Origin: Ruegeria profundi
GTDB lineage: Bacteria > Pseudomonadota > Alphaproteobacteria > Rhodobacterales > Rhodobacteraceae
NCBI RefSeq assembly: GCF_001507545.1
Contig: NZ_LQBP01000005.1
Span: 248,001 to 312,000, forward strand
Reading direction: 5' to 3'
Length of the DNA stretch: 64,000 bases
Position numbers and translations under genes: made by a program. Below are positions 1 through 9,779 of this stretch, one piece after another (the stretch's first letter is position 1; each line of letters opens with the position of its first letter). Below the pieces are notes generated by a model. The model was not told the origin of the DNA. It searched no databases and was given only the letters and a program-made list of their open reading frames with translations.

Positions 1-401
1 GTTCCCGCAAGACCTCAGGGCAGATTGAGTCGCCGTTGAGCCCGGCAAACCGCGCCTAGTTTCGAAGGCGGCAGACAAAGGGTCTGGGTCTTTAATCAGA
101 CGCGTCTTCGGTGTTCTAGGGAGGTTGAACGTTTCTGCAGTAATCGTGCCTTTCAACGTGTTCGTCGAGCATGGCCTAACGGCCGAACCTCAAAGGCATG
201 TTCTGTTGCACCACGCTAAGTTTTTTTGTTGTGAAGCAAAAATCCTTCAAACGAGAAGTTGAATGCGAATATCCTGGCACTTTTTGATGGCCGAAAGGCC
301 GGGCGACGCATCGCTCGGGCGCTGATGGAAGAACTTAGTTAGAAACCTGAATTCCTAGTGCGGCGAAGCCCATTTAAGGCTGAGCTTCACCGCTGAGAGC
401 A
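1..401. other. Intergenic region with no convincing gene
   Basis: I see no supported gene here. The only protein-like stretch is a 35-codon plus-strand frame at about 235-342. It ends in a TAG and contains a segment reading ILALFDGRKAGRRIARAL, but a stop lies just upstream (232-234), next to a run of seven T (224-230). It could be the C-terminal remnant of a decayed gene, or chance. No tRNA, terminator or IS end could be supported. Confidence 0.4.
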
Positions 402-1925
402 TCATTTGATGCGCTGACCATTGGCCAGAATCTGACCGTCTTCGGTGAATTCGATCTTGGAGTTCAGCGTGTCCGGCGCGTCGCCCGGAACAGCCATCAT
501 GCCCATCATCATGCGCGCGCCAATCGCTTCGTTCTCGTCAACCAGGCCCATGCTGATCAGCGTGTCGATCAAAGCGTTGGCACCCACCAGTTGCAGGTTC
601 GCCACGCCCGTAGGGGTCGGCATACCGTCAAACTCGGCCGCGTTGGAATTGTCGAAGGTAAAGTCGCCATCTCCGGTCAGCTTAGCGCCAACCAAAGAGA
701 CCAGCAATTCGTTGATCTTCAGCGAATGCAGCTCACCCGGCGCAGCGCCCGTGGTCTCCATGGCTTCGACCGATTCCGGATCGAACAAGTTTGTCAGTAT
801 TTTTGCAGTACCGGTTGCGTCCAACGCAATGGTTGCAGGGTCACGCGGTAAGGCGCCTGCCGGATCGAACATGCTCCACAACACATCCGACATGGTGAAA
901 TCCTTCAGGTTCATGGCAAAGCCAAAGGGCTGAACCTCTTCGGATTGCTGTACCGGAAATTCGAACTTCATACCGGCATTTGCCATCGCGATTTCGATCG
1001 GAAAGGGCAGGTCATCCGTGGTCACCGCCAGTTTCGAGCTGTTCTGCTCGACATCATAGGCCAGGCGCTGATCGTCGATGCTGACGCCAAAGCGTCCGCC
1101 TTCGGATTCGCTTCCCATCGAGAATGCCTCGCCCTCGCTGGTGCCTGCAATCGCGGTTTGACCGGAGGCATAGGTAAACAGACCCGAGAATGAAAAGCCG
1201 TTCTCAAAGAAGGCTTGCGGGTCTGTCCCGTCGAAATCGTCTGGGACCACGCTGGTACCCTCGAACGTGAGCTGGTTCAGTGATCCGTTAATCTTGCCGT
1301 CATCCGATCCTTCAGGGTCGTTGAACACCAGATCATAGGTGAGCGTCGCGGCTGTCATATTCTGATCAACTGACCGCGACTCACCGATTTTCATTCGTGT
1401 GCTGCCAGCCAGGTCGGATAGTTTCAGATCCATGTCCAGACTGTCTTCTGGAATGGTCTCGTCATCGACTTGCAGGCCGCCCAGCTTCAGTCCAAGCGCT
1501 GGCGCGGAATAGTCATAGGTCATATCGTCAGGATCGCCCGAGACCACCATCTCCAGCCCTGTGTGGTAGTATTCGATATCGACCGAGAACGCCTCGCCAT
1601 CCTCTTCACCGGACAAGGTCATGGGAAGGCTTTCCGGCAGACCGATATTGACTGTGCCATCGCCGTTTTCGGTCAGGGTCATCTGCGGGACGTTCATCTC
1701 AAACGATCCGCTAGCGTCCGGAACGGTGGCGACCACCTTCATATCCGTGATGGTGGTCACATTGCCTGCTGTCGATTGCTCTGCCGATACGGTATATCCC
1801 ATCTGGGACAAGTAGGCTTGCCAGTCATCCCACACCTGTTGGGCGGTGACGTCGGCGAGCGCGCCTTGGGTGACAAGGGCATAAGCTAAGACTGCGCCGC
1901 TGCTGCGACGAAGGAAAACGGACAT
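402..1925 (-). CDS. DUF2125 domain-containing exported protein
   Basis: About 507 residues starting at MSVFLRR. An AGAAGGG ribosome site lies just upstream of this ATG, and the first ~24 residues form a signal peptide ending near GALA-D, so the protein is probably periplasmic or outer-membrane associated. The rest is acidic and beta-rich, with recurring short motifs and no recognisable catalytic signature. Length and N-terminus match the DUF2125 family common in Rhodobacterales, whose role is unknown. A longer reading frame upstream (to 2030) lacks a ribosome site and would bury the signal peptide. It is divergent from the SDR gene at 2058. The family call is from memory of the protein pattern and is only moderately sure. 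Confidence 0.7.
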   Translation of the reverse strand: MSVFLRRSSGAVLAYALVTQGALADVTAQQVWDDWQAYLSQMGYTVSAEQSTAGNVTTITDMKVVATVPDASGSFEMNVPQMTLTENGDGTVNIGLPESLPMTLSGEEDGEAFSVDIEYYHTGLEMVVSGDPDDMTYDYSAPALGLKLGGLQVDDETIPEDSLDMDLKLSDLAGSTRMKIGESRSVDQNMTAATLTYDLVFNDPEGSDDGKINGSLNQLTFEGTSVVPDDFDGTDPQAFFENGFSFSGLFTYASGQTAIAGTSEGEAFSMGSESEGGRFGVSIDDQRLAYDVEQNSSKLAVTTDDLPFPIEIAMANAGMKFEFPVQQSEEVQPFGFAMNLKDFTMSDVLWSMFDPAGALPRDPATIALDATGTAKILTNLFDPESVEAMETTGAAPGELHSLKINELLVSLVGAKLTGDGDFTFDNSNAAEFDGMPTPTGVANLQLVGANALIDTLISMGLVDENEAIGARMMMGMMAVPGDAPDTLNSKIEFTEDGQILANGQRIK

Positions 1926-2057
1926 CTGAGAACCCTTCTTTATCAATTTGCCGGCATCGTCGTGCCTGCAGAGGCAGGCGTCAAGGGGCAAGGGCTGGAC
2001 CCTTTCCCCCTTGGCGCGGTAGAGATTCACTTAATCTCAAAACAACGGAGGTACAGG

Positions 2058-2807
2058 GTGGAAATGCAGGGCAAAACCGTACTGATAACAGGAGCCAGCC
2101 GCGGCATCGGGGCCGAGGCGGGGCGCGTTTTTGCCGCAGCGGGGGCAAATGTTGCACTGGTGGCGCGCAGTGGCGATCAGATCGGCGCATTGGCCGAGGC
2201 GCTGGGTGATCAAGCCATGGCGCTGCAATGTGACGTCAGCAATTTTTCGCAGGTTGAACAGGCCGTCGCAGAGTGTGTGGACCGTTTCGGCGGGTTGGAT
2301 GTCGTGATCGGCAACGCGGGTGTGATTGATCCGATCTCTCATTTGTCCAATGCCGATGTCGCAGCCTGGAGCGCGGCCATCGATATCAATCTCAAGGGTG
2401 TGTTCCATGGAATGCGCGCGGCGCTGCCTGTGATGCGTGCTGCCGGAGGCGGGACGGTGATTACCGTTTCATCAGGCGCGGCGTCTAATGCAATTGAAGC
2501 ATGGAGTCATTACTGCGCCTCGAAAGCTGGGGCCAAGATGCTGACCGAATGTCTGCATCTTGAAGAGTCGATACACGGCATCCGCGCCATGGGCCTTTCC
2601 CCCGGAACTGTTGCCACGGATATGCAGCGGGTAATCAAGGCCAGCGGCATCAACGCCGTCAGCCAGTTGGAGTGGAGCGATCACATCCCCGCCGATTGGC
2701 CCGCGCGGGCGCTGCTGTGGATGTGTTCGTCCGATGCGGATGAGTTTTTGGGCACCGAAGTTTCTCTGCGGCGCGAAGATATCCGCAAACGGGTTGGGCT
2801 GACGTGA
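2058..2807 (+). CDS. SDR family NAD(P)-dependent oxidoreductase
   Basis: A classical short-chain dehydrogenase of about 249 residues. The N-terminal Rossmann motif reads TGASRGIG, followed by NAG (GNAGVID) and a Ser...Tyr-x3-Lys catalytic set (VSSGAAS, then YCASK). It should oxidise or reduce a hydroxyl/carbonyl group with NAD(P); the substrate cannot be told. A GGAGG at 2047-2051 favours the GTG at 2058 (6-nt spacing) over the ATG at 2064. It is first of a three-gene run: its TGA overlaps the GTG start of the crotonase-like gene by 4 nt, and a VOC-fold gene follows. Coupled translation of the three suggests a shared catabolic role. Confidence 0.85.
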   Translation: MEMQGKTVLITGASRGIGAEAGRVFAAAGANVALVARSGDQIGALAEALGDQAMALQCDVSNFSQVEQAVAECVDRFGGLDVVIGNAGVIDPISHLSNADVAAWSAAIDINLKGVFHGMRAALPVMRAAGGGTVITVSSGAASNAIEAWSHYCASKAGAKMLTECLHLEESIHGIRAMGLSPGTVATDMQRVIKASGINAVSQLEWSDHIPADWPARALLWMCSSDADEFLGTEVSLRREDIRKRVGLT

Positions 2808-3412
2808 TCGAATTGACCAAGGCAGATGGGTTGTGGACGGTCACGCTCAATAATCCGTCAAAGGCCAATGCTCTGACGGCTGCGATGCTAAGTGATCTGG
2901 CCGAAATCGCGGAAGCCGCGACCGAGGCGCGCGCTCTGATCCTGACCGGTAAAGGCAAGGTTTTCAGCGCGGGGGCTGATCTGGAAGAGGCGCGGGCGGG
3001 CCTTGCAACCTCGGACCTGTGGGAGCGGGTATCGGGCGCAATTGCAGCTTTGCCCTGTCTTACGGTTGCCGCCTTGAACGGAACGCTGGCAGGTGGAGCT
3101 AACGGGATGGTCTTGGCCTGTGACATTCGAATTGCAGTGCCGCACACCAAGGTCTTTTACCCGGTAATGAAATTGGGTTTTCTGCCGCAACCATCAGATC
3201 CCGGGCGTATGGCTGCCCTGATCGGGCCAGCGCGCACCAAGATGATCCTGATGGCCGGGCAAAAGATAACGGCTGAGGAAGCCTATGGCTTTGGGCTGGT
3301 TGACAGGGTGGTTGAGCCCGATCAACTGATGCAAACGGCGCGTGAGCTTGTCGCTGACAGTCTGGCCGCCACGCCTGAGATCGCGGCAGGAATCGCAAGG
3401 ATGTGCCGATGA
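2804..3412 (+). CDS. Enoyl-CoA hydratase/isomerase-family (crotonase-like) protein, short
   Basis: A crotonase-fold protein of 202 residues, shorter than the usual ~255-260. The oxyanion-hole region (FSAGADL) and the second conserved block ([15 protein letters not shown]) are clear. Judging by remembered alignments, both catalytic glutamates of canonical enoyl-CoA hydratases are replaced: the Glu of the GGG-x-E block by Gly, and the Glu of the QPE block by Val (YPVMKLG). It may therefore be an isomerase, another crotonase activity, or a non-hydratase. The GTG start overlaps the SDR stop (GTGA), and its own TGA overlaps the next gene's ATG. The substrate is unknown. Confidence 0.8.
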   Translation: MIELTKADGLWTVTLNNPSKANALTAAMLSDLAEIAEAATEARALILTGKGKVFSAGADLEEARAGLATSDLWERVSGAIAALPCLTVAALNGTLAGGANGMVLACDIRIAVPHTKVFYPVMKLGFLPQPSDPGRMAALIGPARTKMILMAGQKITAEEAYGFGLVDRVVEPDQLMQTARELVADSLAATPEIAAGIARMCR

Positions 3413-4146
3413 GATTGTCCGCTTTGCTTCTGCGTGTCGCGAACCCCGAACGGCTTGCAGGTTTCTATGCGGATGCTTTGGGCATGACGGCACAAGCACA
3501 AGGGCCGAACCACAGAGTTGGCTATGCGGGTCAGGACGCGGACCTGCTTTTGATGCCGGGTGGAGGTGGATATACGCATGACGGCGGGCAAAGGTACTGG
3601 AAGATCGGGATCACCGTGCCGGATGTTGATCTCGCCGTATCCCGTCTGCGCCAAAAAGGTGTCGAAGTCTCGGAACCGAAACAGTTTCTCGACATTGGCT
3701 ATATGTGTCACCTGAAAGACCCGGAAGGGTTTGTAATCGAGTTGCTGCAACATGATTTTCAGGCCAACCGCCCGTTGAACGCCGCCAATCCTGCCGCGCC
3801 ATTTGCAAAAGCTTGCATCGGCCAGATCACCTTGCGCACAGGGAATATCGCCGCCGAAGATGCTTTCTGCCGTGCTCAAGGCATGCGGCTGTTGTCAATT
3901 CAGGATGTGGCCCAATTGGGGTTCGACCTGCATTTCTATGCCTTCACCGATGAAACGCCGCCTGACCCCGATATTTGGTCTGTTGCAAACCGCGAATGGC
4001 TTTGGAAACGACCATACACGGTGCTGGAGTTCCAGCATCTTTCCGGGGCGCAATTCGCGCCGGCACCTGACTATCGCGGGTTAGAGGTTCAGGGGCTGGC
4101 GGTATCCGTCCGCGATGCCTTTGGTGATCCTGTGCGTCCGGGTTGA
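3409..4146 (+). CDS. Two-domain VOC (glyoxalase/bleomycin-resistance fold) protein
   Basis: About 245 residues holding two vicinal-oxygen-chelate repeats, roughly residues 1-115 and 130-240. The first shows the typical opening (VANPERLAGFYADALGM) and a DPEGFVIELLQ end with the metal-ligand Glu. The second half is more degenerate. I chose the ATG at 3409 because it makes an ATGA overlap with the preceding crotonase-like gene. Such proteins include lyases, dioxygenases and isomerases, so no reaction can be assigned. It is the last gene of the SDR/crotonase/VOC run and ends exactly where the convergent HNH gene ends (4147). Confidence 0.8.
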   Translation: MRLSALLLRVANPERLAGFYADALGMTAQAQGPNHRVGYAGQDADLLLMPGGGGYTHDGGQRYWKIGITVPDVDLAVSRLRQKGVEVSEPKQFLDIGYMCHLKDPEGFVIELLQHDFQANRPLNAANPAAPFAKACIGQITLRTGNIAAEDAFCRAQGMRLLSIQDVAQLGFDLHFYAFTDETPPDPDIWSVANREWLWKRPYTVLEFQHLSGAQFAPAPDYRGLEVQGLAVSVRDAFGDPVRPG

Positions 4147-4443
4147 TCACCGCCCACGGCGTTTGCCCGGAACTTTCGACCGAAAGCCGGGCGGTCGTTT
4201 CCGGACCCATTGCAGAAATTTTTCAAGCCGTGGATGACCGCGCAAAGCCTCGACGGTGTTGAACTCGCGAGCCAATTCCGCTTCGGTCAGCGTGGCGTGA
4301 ACCTCTTTGTGGCAGATGACATGCAACAAAACCGTCGGTCCGCCCTTGCCCCCTTTGAGTTTTGGGATCAGATGGTGCAGGCTGCCGCCCCCATTCGGAA
4401 TGGGGCGGTCACAGAGCGGGCAGATCGGATCACTGTTCGACAT
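4147..4443 (-). CDS. Small HNH-type zinc protein (HNH endonuclease family)
   Basis: About 98 residues starting MSNSDP. A CPLCDRP zinc-type CxxC is followed by a LHHLIP block and CHKEVHA, the spacing of an HNH/McrA-like beta-beta-alpha-metal fold. The central Asn of a strict H-N-H is not evident (the segment reads VLLHVICHKEVH), so nuclease activity is uncertain. The C-terminus is very basic (KRPPGFRSKVPGKRRGR), consistent with nucleic-acid binding. It is divergent from the flavoprotein at 4492 across 48 nt and convergent with the VOC gene. There is no phage or restriction context. Confidence 0.75.
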   Translation of the reverse strand: MSNSDPICPLCDRPIPNGGGSLHHLIPKLKGGKGGPTVLLHVICHKEVHATLTEAELAREFNTVEALRGHPRLEKFLQWVRKRPPGFRSKVPGKRRGR

Positions 4444-4491
4444 GGCCCACGTAGAAATGCGCGGGACGGAGCGGAAAGCAAGGGGGCAGTC

Positions 4492-5673
4492 GTGGCGCAG
4501 GCAGTGATAATCGGGGCTGGACCCGCAGGTTTGATGGCTGCTGAGGAATTGTCTGCCGCTGGCCATGACGTTCTTGTGGCCGAGGCCAAGCCCTCGGTTG
4601 GTCGCAAGTTTCTGATGGCGGGGAAATCGGGTCTGAACCTGACCAAGGATGAACCCCTTGAGACTTTGTTGCAATCGTATGGGGACGCGGCCAACTGGCT
4701 GCGACCTATGATTGCCGATTTCGACGCCACTGGCGTACAGCGCTGGGCGCAAGGGTTAGGGCAAGAGGTATACACCGGTACGACAGGCCGAGTGTTTCCG
4801 ACGGTGATGAAAGCATCGCCGCTGTTACGTGCGTGGCTGTCCCGGCTTGAGGCCGCAGGCGTTCAGATCAGAACCCGCTGGCGTTGGCTGGGTTGGGATC
4901 GCGATGCACTGCTGTTCGAAACACCGGACGGCGAGCAGAGGCTTGCGCCGGATGTGACAATACTGACACTGGGCGGGGCAAGTTGGGCGCGGTTGGGCTC
5001 GGACGGCCAGTGGGCAAAAATCTTGGGGGACGCAGGTGTCGCGACGGCCCCTTTTGCACCGGCGAACGCTGCCTTATCCGTTGGTTGGAGCGATCATATG
5101 CAACCGTATTTCGGTTCGCCGCTCAAGTCGGTGCGCTGGAAGGCTGGAAAACTGCAAAGTCGGGGCGAAGCCACGATCTCGGCAACCGGGCTAGAGGGTG
5201 GGGGGATGTATTCCCTGACTCCAGCGTTGCGTGAGGGTGCGCCGCTCTACCTCGATCTGCTGCCAGATTTGGACCTAGCGGCCCTGCAATCCCGGCTTGA
5301 TAGAAAGAAATCCAAGACCACGCTGTCACAATGGCTGAAAAAATCACTCCGCCTGCCGCCACAAAAGATCGCGCTGTTTCATGAGATGACCAAAAGTAAC
5401 GGTCTGCCGCAGGCGCGATGGCCCGAGGCCCTCAAGTATCTGCCGATCCGATACGATAGCCTGCGTCCTATGGACGAAGCGATTTCGACAGCGGGCGGCA
5501 TAAAACGTACTGCTTTGGATGGTGGGCTGATGCTGACCGCGATTCCCGGTGTGTTCTGCGCCGGAGAGATGTTGGATTGGGAGGCCCCAACCGGCGGCTA
5601 TCTGCTGACCGCCTGTTTGGCGACCGGGAAATGGGCCGGGCGATCTGCCGCGGAATGGTTGCAAGCGCGTTAG
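4492..5673 (+). CDS. BaiN/HI0933-type NAD(P)/FAD-dependent flavoprotein
   Basis: About 393 residues from a GTG preceded by an AAGGGGG ribosome site. The N-terminal FAD dinucleotide motif (IIGAGPAGLMAAE) is followed by GRKFLMAGKSGLNLT, characteristic of the HI0933/BaiN family. The C-terminal FAD block reads GVFCAGEMLDWEAPTGGYLLTACLATG. The family is of uncertain physiological substrate, with a few members acting as bile-acid reductases. An upstream in-frame extension to 4210 runs antisense to the HNH gene and is rejected. The stop overlaps the 3' end of holA by 4 nt. Confidence 0.88.
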   Translation: MAQAVIIGAGPAGLMAAEELSAAGHDVLVAEAKPSVGRKFLMAGKSGLNLTKDEPLETLLQSYGDAANWLRPMIADFDATGVQRWAQGLGQEVYTGTTGRVFPTVMKASPLLRAWLSRLEAAGVQIRTRWRWLGWDRDALLFETPDGEQRLAPDVTILTLGGASWARLGSDGQWAKILGDAGVATAPFAPANAALSVGWSDHMQPYFGSPLKSVRWKAGKLQSRGEATISATGLEGGGMYSLTPALREGAPLYLDLLPDLDLAALQSRLDRKKSKTTLSQWLKKSLRLPPQKIALFHEMTKSNGLPQARWPEALKYLPIRYDSLRPMDEAISTAGGIKRTALDGGLMLTAIPGVFCAGEMLDWEAPTGGYLLTACLATGKWAGRSAAEWLQAR

Positions 5674-6698
5674 CGAGACCGCGCCAGCATCGCCAAGCGA
5701 ATCATCGCACGTTCGACCAATGCCATCGCGGGTGCGGTTTGACCTGCTGAGCGCAGTGAAAGGTCGGTATCGGTCAGAACGGTCAGCGCGGTCTGCAATT
5801 TCGGTGCGCCCCAACCTTGCGCCTGCCGTAGAATCCGGTCACGGCGTTTACCATATACCGGTGGCCGCAGCTTACCGATTCCCTGTGCTGCCCCGCCGGG
5901 GTCCGACGCACAGGCATAAAGCGTGCGAAAATGCCGGGTCGCACCGATGCACAGGGTAACCGCGTTGGTGCCTTGGGATTGCAAACGCCGAATCAGCGGG
6001 CCGATCTCGCCGGCACGGCCCTCGGCGATTACGTTCAGAACATCATCCAGCCCGGCCTCGGTCGAGCGGGGGGCGCAGGCCATGATATCCTCGATAGACA
6101 GCTCTGACCTGTCGCCGTACTTGTAGAGCGACAGTTTTTCGATGGTTTGCGCAAAATCACCCGGGCTGATCGCGGTCGCCAACTCGACCAATGCAGACAT
6201 TGAATCATTGGGGATGTTGTCCAACCCGGACTGCTTAAGAATCCGTTCGACCTCGCCCCGGGATGGTGGGTCGTCGTAGATACCGACCGCATAGGCCAAC
6301 GGGTGCGCCTCGAACGCTTTGCGGATTTTCGAGCTGGCTTTGAGCTGCCCGGCAGTAACGATGATCTGGGCGTCACCCGGAGCCCAATCCTCGAACGCGG
6401 CGATGATCGCGGGGGCTGCGACGTCCGTAGTGTCTTCGACAAATACCGCGCGCGGCCCGGGGAAAAAGCCCACCGCCTTGACCGCATCCAGCAACAGGGC
6501 AGGATCGCCGCGTAGATCAGCGCCCGGCATTCGGGTCAGGCGCATTTCTTCTTCGGCATTGCTGCCCAGTAGTGCGGTCAAAACCTGTTGGCGTTTCAAA
6601 GCCACGCGCATCGCATCTGCGCCATAGATCAAAAGCCCGGCCTTGTCGGCGTCGGGCCGCGCGAAATACCCCTCAGCCTCGCGCGGGCTGAGCTTCAT
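5670..6698 (-). CDS. holA: DNA polymerase III subunit delta
   Basis: 342 residues with the HolA layout: an N-terminal AAA+-like domain starting [12 protein letters not shown] and LIYGADAMR, a central region with FFPGPRAVFVED, and a C-terminal collar domain. Delta opens the beta sliding clamp as part of the clamp loader. Its ATG overlaps the stop of lptE by 4 nt. The leuS-lptE-holA order, with leuS first, is a conserved alphaproteobacterial arrangement. It should be cotranscribed with both. Confidence 0.93.
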   Translation of the reverse strand: MKLSPREAEGYFARPDADKAGLLIYGADAMRVALKRQQVLTALLGSNAEEEMRLTRMPGADLRGDPALLLDAVKAVGFFPGPRAVFVEDTTDVAAPAIIAAFEDWAPGDAQIIVTAGQLKASSKIRKAFEAHPLAYAVGIYDDPPSRGEVERILKQSGLDNIPNDSMSALVELATAISPGDFAQTIEKLSLYKYGDRSELSIEDIMACAPRSTEAGLDDVLNVIAEGRAGEIGPLIRRLQSQGTNAVTLCIGATRHFRTLYACASDPGGAAQGIGKLRPPVYGKRRDRILRQAQGWGAPKLQTALTVLTDTDLSLRSAGQTAPAMALVERAMIRLAMLARSR

Positions 6699-7186
6699 GA
6701 GCCAAGACCCGGCGTGGCATAAAGCTCGTTTACGATCTGGTCCGCCAGGATCACCATCAACCTTTGCCGGGCATCGCGCTCGTCTGCCAAGGTTGAGACC
6801 GTCGATCCGGCAGCTGAATAGCCGACGAAATTATTGACGGCACCGGATGCAACAACCTGACCCGTGCTGTTGGATTTCAGGGCGTAATTCGCTCTGCCTT
6901 CAATGGTATAGCGGTTGATCTCGTTGGTTGGGGTGATAGCGGCCGACCGGATAACAGTCGCGACACTCACGTCCAGATTGTAGTCATTCCCCGAATTCGC
7001 GCTGCGACCCAGACGTTGTTCAAGATTCTGGACCATCAAGTAGCTGTCGGTCGAGTTCGGGACTGAAACGGCAACCTTCCCATTCAACGCTGCGCCCGAC
7101 CCGCCGGGTGCATAGACCGGCTCAAAGCCACAGGCTGCCAGCACCAGCGGCATCAACAACAGGGTTCTGCGGTCAAACAACGACAT
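6695..7186 (-). CDS. lptE: LPS-assembly lipoprotein LptE
   Basis: 163 residues with a lipoprotein signal ([20 protein letters not shown]), lipidated at the Cys of LAAC. This is followed by the CGFxPVY motif typical of LptE, the outer-membrane partner that plugs the LptD barrel during LPS export. The gene lies between leuS (14-nt overlap at its start) and holA (4-nt overlap at its end), which is the usual genomic position of lptE. Sequence conservation in this family is low, so context carries part of the call. Confidence 0.9.
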   Translation of the reverse strand: MSLFDRRTLLLMPLVLAACGFEPVYAPGGSGAALNGKVAVSVPNSTDSYLMVQNLEQRLGRSANSGNDYNLDVSVATVIRSAAITPTNEINRYTIEGRANYALKSNSTGQVVASGAVNNFVGYSAAGSTVSTLADERDARQRLMVILADQIVNELYATPGLGS

Positions 7187-9707
7187 TCACGATCCGGCCC
7201 GGGACAACAATCACTTTCTTCGGCGCGGCACCATCCAGCGCCTTTTGGACAGCTTCGGTGCTGAGCGCGATTTTTTCAACCTCTGCCTTGGCCAAATCCT
7301 TGGCCACGCTGATTTCCGCGCGGCGTTTGCCGTTGATCTGGATCGGCAGGGTGATGGTGTCGTCGATCAGCATCGCCTCATCCGCGACAGGCCACGGGGC
7401 GGTGGCAACCAGCCCTTCGCCGCCCAAAAGCTGCCAGAGTTCTTCTGACAGATGCGGGGTCATGGGCGACATCAGCTGTGCCAGCGTTTTGGCTGCCTCG
7501 CGTTTTGCGGCTGTGCCTGCCTTGGATTTCGCCAGCGTGTTGGTAAAGGCATAAAGCTTGGCGATGGAGGCGTTGAACCCAAAAGATTCGACCCCACCCG
7601 TCACGTCATGAATGGCCTTGTGCATCTCGCGCAGCAGGGTTTCGTCGTCGGCATTGGGCGGAACGTTTGACGCGGTGATCTCGGTCGCGATGCGGTGAAC
7701 GCGACTGAGATGCTTGAATGCGGCTTCGGCCCCGGATGCGGTCCACTCTACGTCACGCTCGGGCGGCGAATCGGACAGCACGAACCAACGCGCGGTATCT
7801 GCGCCAAAGGCCGAGATGATGCTGACCGGATCAACAACGTTTTTCTTGGATTTCGACATTTTGGCCGAAGGGATGATCTCAACCTCTGTCCCATCGGCCA
7901 GTTTGCCGTCGGTCACATCCTCGGGCAGGTGGTAGACTGGGCGGCCTTTTTCATCGCGTGTCTGGTATATCTCGTGCGTCACCATGCCCTGCGTAAACAG
8001 GGCATCGAAGGGTTCGATGGCTTTCTTGGGCAGGTGGCCGGTGATGTTCATCGCCCGTGCGAAGAAGCGGGAATAGAGCAGGTGCAGAATCGCATGCTCG
8101 ATACCGCCGATGTACTGATCAACGTTCATCCAGTATTCGGCCTCGGCCAGATCGGTGGGTGTTTCAGCGCGCGGAGCGGTGAAGCGCGCGAAATACCACG
8201 ACGAATCAACAAACGTATCCATCGTATCCGTTTCGCGCCGGGCAGATCCGCCGCATTTGGGGCAGGCACAATCGCGCCATGTCGGATGACGGTCCAGCGG
8301 GTTTCCCGGTTTATCGAAGGTGACATCGTCGGGCAGACGGATCGGCAGGTTTTCTTTCTTCTCGGGCACAACGCCGCATTTTTCGCAATGCACCACGGGA
8401 ATCGGGCAGCCCCAGTAGCGCTGGCGCGACAGGCCCCAATCACGCAACCGGTACTTGGTGACGCCTTCTCCCCACCCCGCCTTTTCGGCGAAATCGACCG
8501 TGGCGTTGATCGCCTCGTCACCAGTGGCCTCGGTCAAACCTGCAAAGTGATTCACCCAGCGGACTTTCTCGGTTTTGGGCGGGACGAATGCGATCTTGTC
8601 GACCGGAGTGCCGTCATCCAGCGCAAAGAACGTGTCGATCACGGGCAAGTCATACTTGCGGCAGAAATCCAGATCGCGCTGGTCATGCGCCGGGCAGGCA
8701 AAGATCGCACCGGTGCCATAATCCATAAGGATGAAGTTCGCGATCCAGACCGGCAGCTCCCAATTCGGGTCCAGAGGATGTTTGACACGAATACCGGTGT
8801 CGTATCCAAGCTTTTCGGCGGTTTCGATGGCTTCTTCCGTGGTGCCGCCTTTGCGACATTCAGCAACAAATTCAGCCACTTCCGGATTCTCAGCTTCCAA
8901 CTGTCTGGCTATCGGATGATCCGGAGAGATACCGACAAAGGACGCGCCCAACAACGTATCGGGGCGCGTTGTGTATACGGTGATCGGCTCACCCCCATCG
9001 GTGCGCTCGAACCCGAATTGCAGACCGCGCGATCTGCCGATCCAGTTTTCCTGCATCAGCCGCACCTTGGCGGGCCAATTGTCCAGTGTGTCCAGTGCCT
9101 CAAGCAGCTCTTCGGAATAATCCGAGATCTTGAAGAACCACTGTGTCAGTTCGCGCCGCTCGACAAGCGCGCCAGAACGCCAGCCGCGCCCGTTTTCAAC
9201 CTGTTCGTTGGCCAGAACGGTCATGTCGACCGGGTCCCAGTTCACCACGGCGTTCTTGCGATAGACCAGCCCGGCCTCAAGCATATCCAGGAACAAAGCC
9301 TGCTGCTGACCGTAGTATTCGGGGTCACAGGTGGCGAATTCGCGGGACCAGTCGATAGACAGCCCCAGTGGTTTCATCTGCCCGCGCATGTCGGCGATGT
9401 TGCCGTAGGTCCAGTCCTTCGGGTGGCCGCCAATCGCCATCGCGGCGTTCTCTGCCGGCATACCGAACGCGTCCCAGCCCATCGGATGCAGCACGTTGTG
9501 CCCGGTCGCCAGTTTGTGCCGCGCGATCACGTCACCCATCGTGTAGTTGCGCACATGCCCCATATGGATTCGGCCCGACGGGTAAGGGAACATCTCAAGC
9601 ACGTAGTATTTCGGCTTGTCCGCCTTGTGGTTGGCGGTGAAGATTCCGGCCTTGTCCCAGGCCTCTTGCCATTTTGCTTCGATTTCGGTGGCCGAATAGC
9701 GAGACAT
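7173..9707 (-). CDS. leuS: Leucyl-tRNA synthetase
   Basis: 844 residues, full length for bacterial LeuRS. The class I HIGH motif appears as HMGH within [16 protein letters not shown], and the KMSKS loop as AKMSKSKKN. The CP1 editing domain lies between ([11 protein letters not shown] region), a zinc-type CEKC...CPKC insert follows, and an anticodon-binding domain forms the C-terminus. It charges tRNA-Leu in the cytoplasm. It starts at [13 protein letters not shown] and overlaps lptE by 14 nt. The opposite strand is open over almost the whole length, a composition effect rather than a gene. Confidence 0.97.
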   Translation of the reverse strand: MSRYSATEIEAKWQEAWDKAGIFTANHKADKPKYYVLEMFPYPSGRIHMGHVRNYTMGDVIARHKLATGHNVLHPMGWDAFGMPAENAAMAIGGHPKDWTYGNIADMRGQMKPLGLSIDWSREFATCDPEYYGQQQALFLDMLEAGLVYRKNAVVNWDPVDMTVLANEQVENGRGWRSGALVERRELTQWFFKISDYSEELLEALDTLDNWPAKVRLMQENWIGRSRGLQFGFERTDGGEPITVYTTRPDTLLGASFVGISPDHPIARQLEAENPEVAEFVAECRKGGTTEEAIETAEKLGYDTGIRVKHPLDPNWELPVWIANFILMDYGTGAIFACPAHDQRDLDFCRKYDLPVIDTFFALDDGTPVDKIAFVPPKTEKVRWVNHFAGLTEATGDEAINATVDFAEKAGWGEGVTKYRLRDWGLSRQRYWGCPIPVVHCEKCGVVPEKKENLPIRLPDDVTFDKPGNPLDRHPTWRDCACPKCGGSARRETDTMDTFVDSSWYFARFTAPRAETPTDLAEAEYWMNVDQYIGGIEHAILHLLYSRFFARAMNITGHLPKKAIEPFDALFTQGMVTHEIYQTRDEKGRPVYHLPEDVTDGKLADGTEVEIIPSAKMSKSKKNVVDPVSIISAFGADTARWFVLSDSPPERDVEWTASGAEAAFKHLSRVHRIATEITASNVPPNADDETLLREMHKAIHDVTGGVESFGFNASIAKLYAFTNTLAKSKAGTAAKREAAKTLAQLMSPMTPHLSEELWQLLGGEGLVATAPWPVADEAMLIDDTITLPIQINGKRRAEISVAKDLAKAEVEKIALSTEAVQKALDGAAPKKVIVVPGRIVNVVV

Positions 9708-9731
9708 CGTGCGGTCCTTCGTGAATGAAAA

Positions 9732-9751
9732 CGCCGGGCGTGAACCCGGCG
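9732..9751 (-). terminator. Intrinsic terminator after the DUF3576 gene
   Basis: A 7-bp GC stem (CGCCGGG/CCCGGCG) with a 6-nt loop is followed on the minus strand by TTTTC. It sits 28 nt past the DUF3576 stop and before leuS, so it should separate the two minus-strand transcripts. Confidence 0.7.
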
Positions 9752-9779
9752 TGGTAATATTGCGATTTTCGGCGGGTTG

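Noticed and set aside
190..240. TTCTGTTGCA resembling an IS6-family terminal repeat
   Set aside because: Only about ten bases match, there is no second end, and no transposase fragment is nearby.
7695..9728. A 677-codon open frame on the plus strand
   Set aside because: It is fully antisense to leuS, whose HIGH and KMSKS motifs and length are certain. The open frame is a composition effect.
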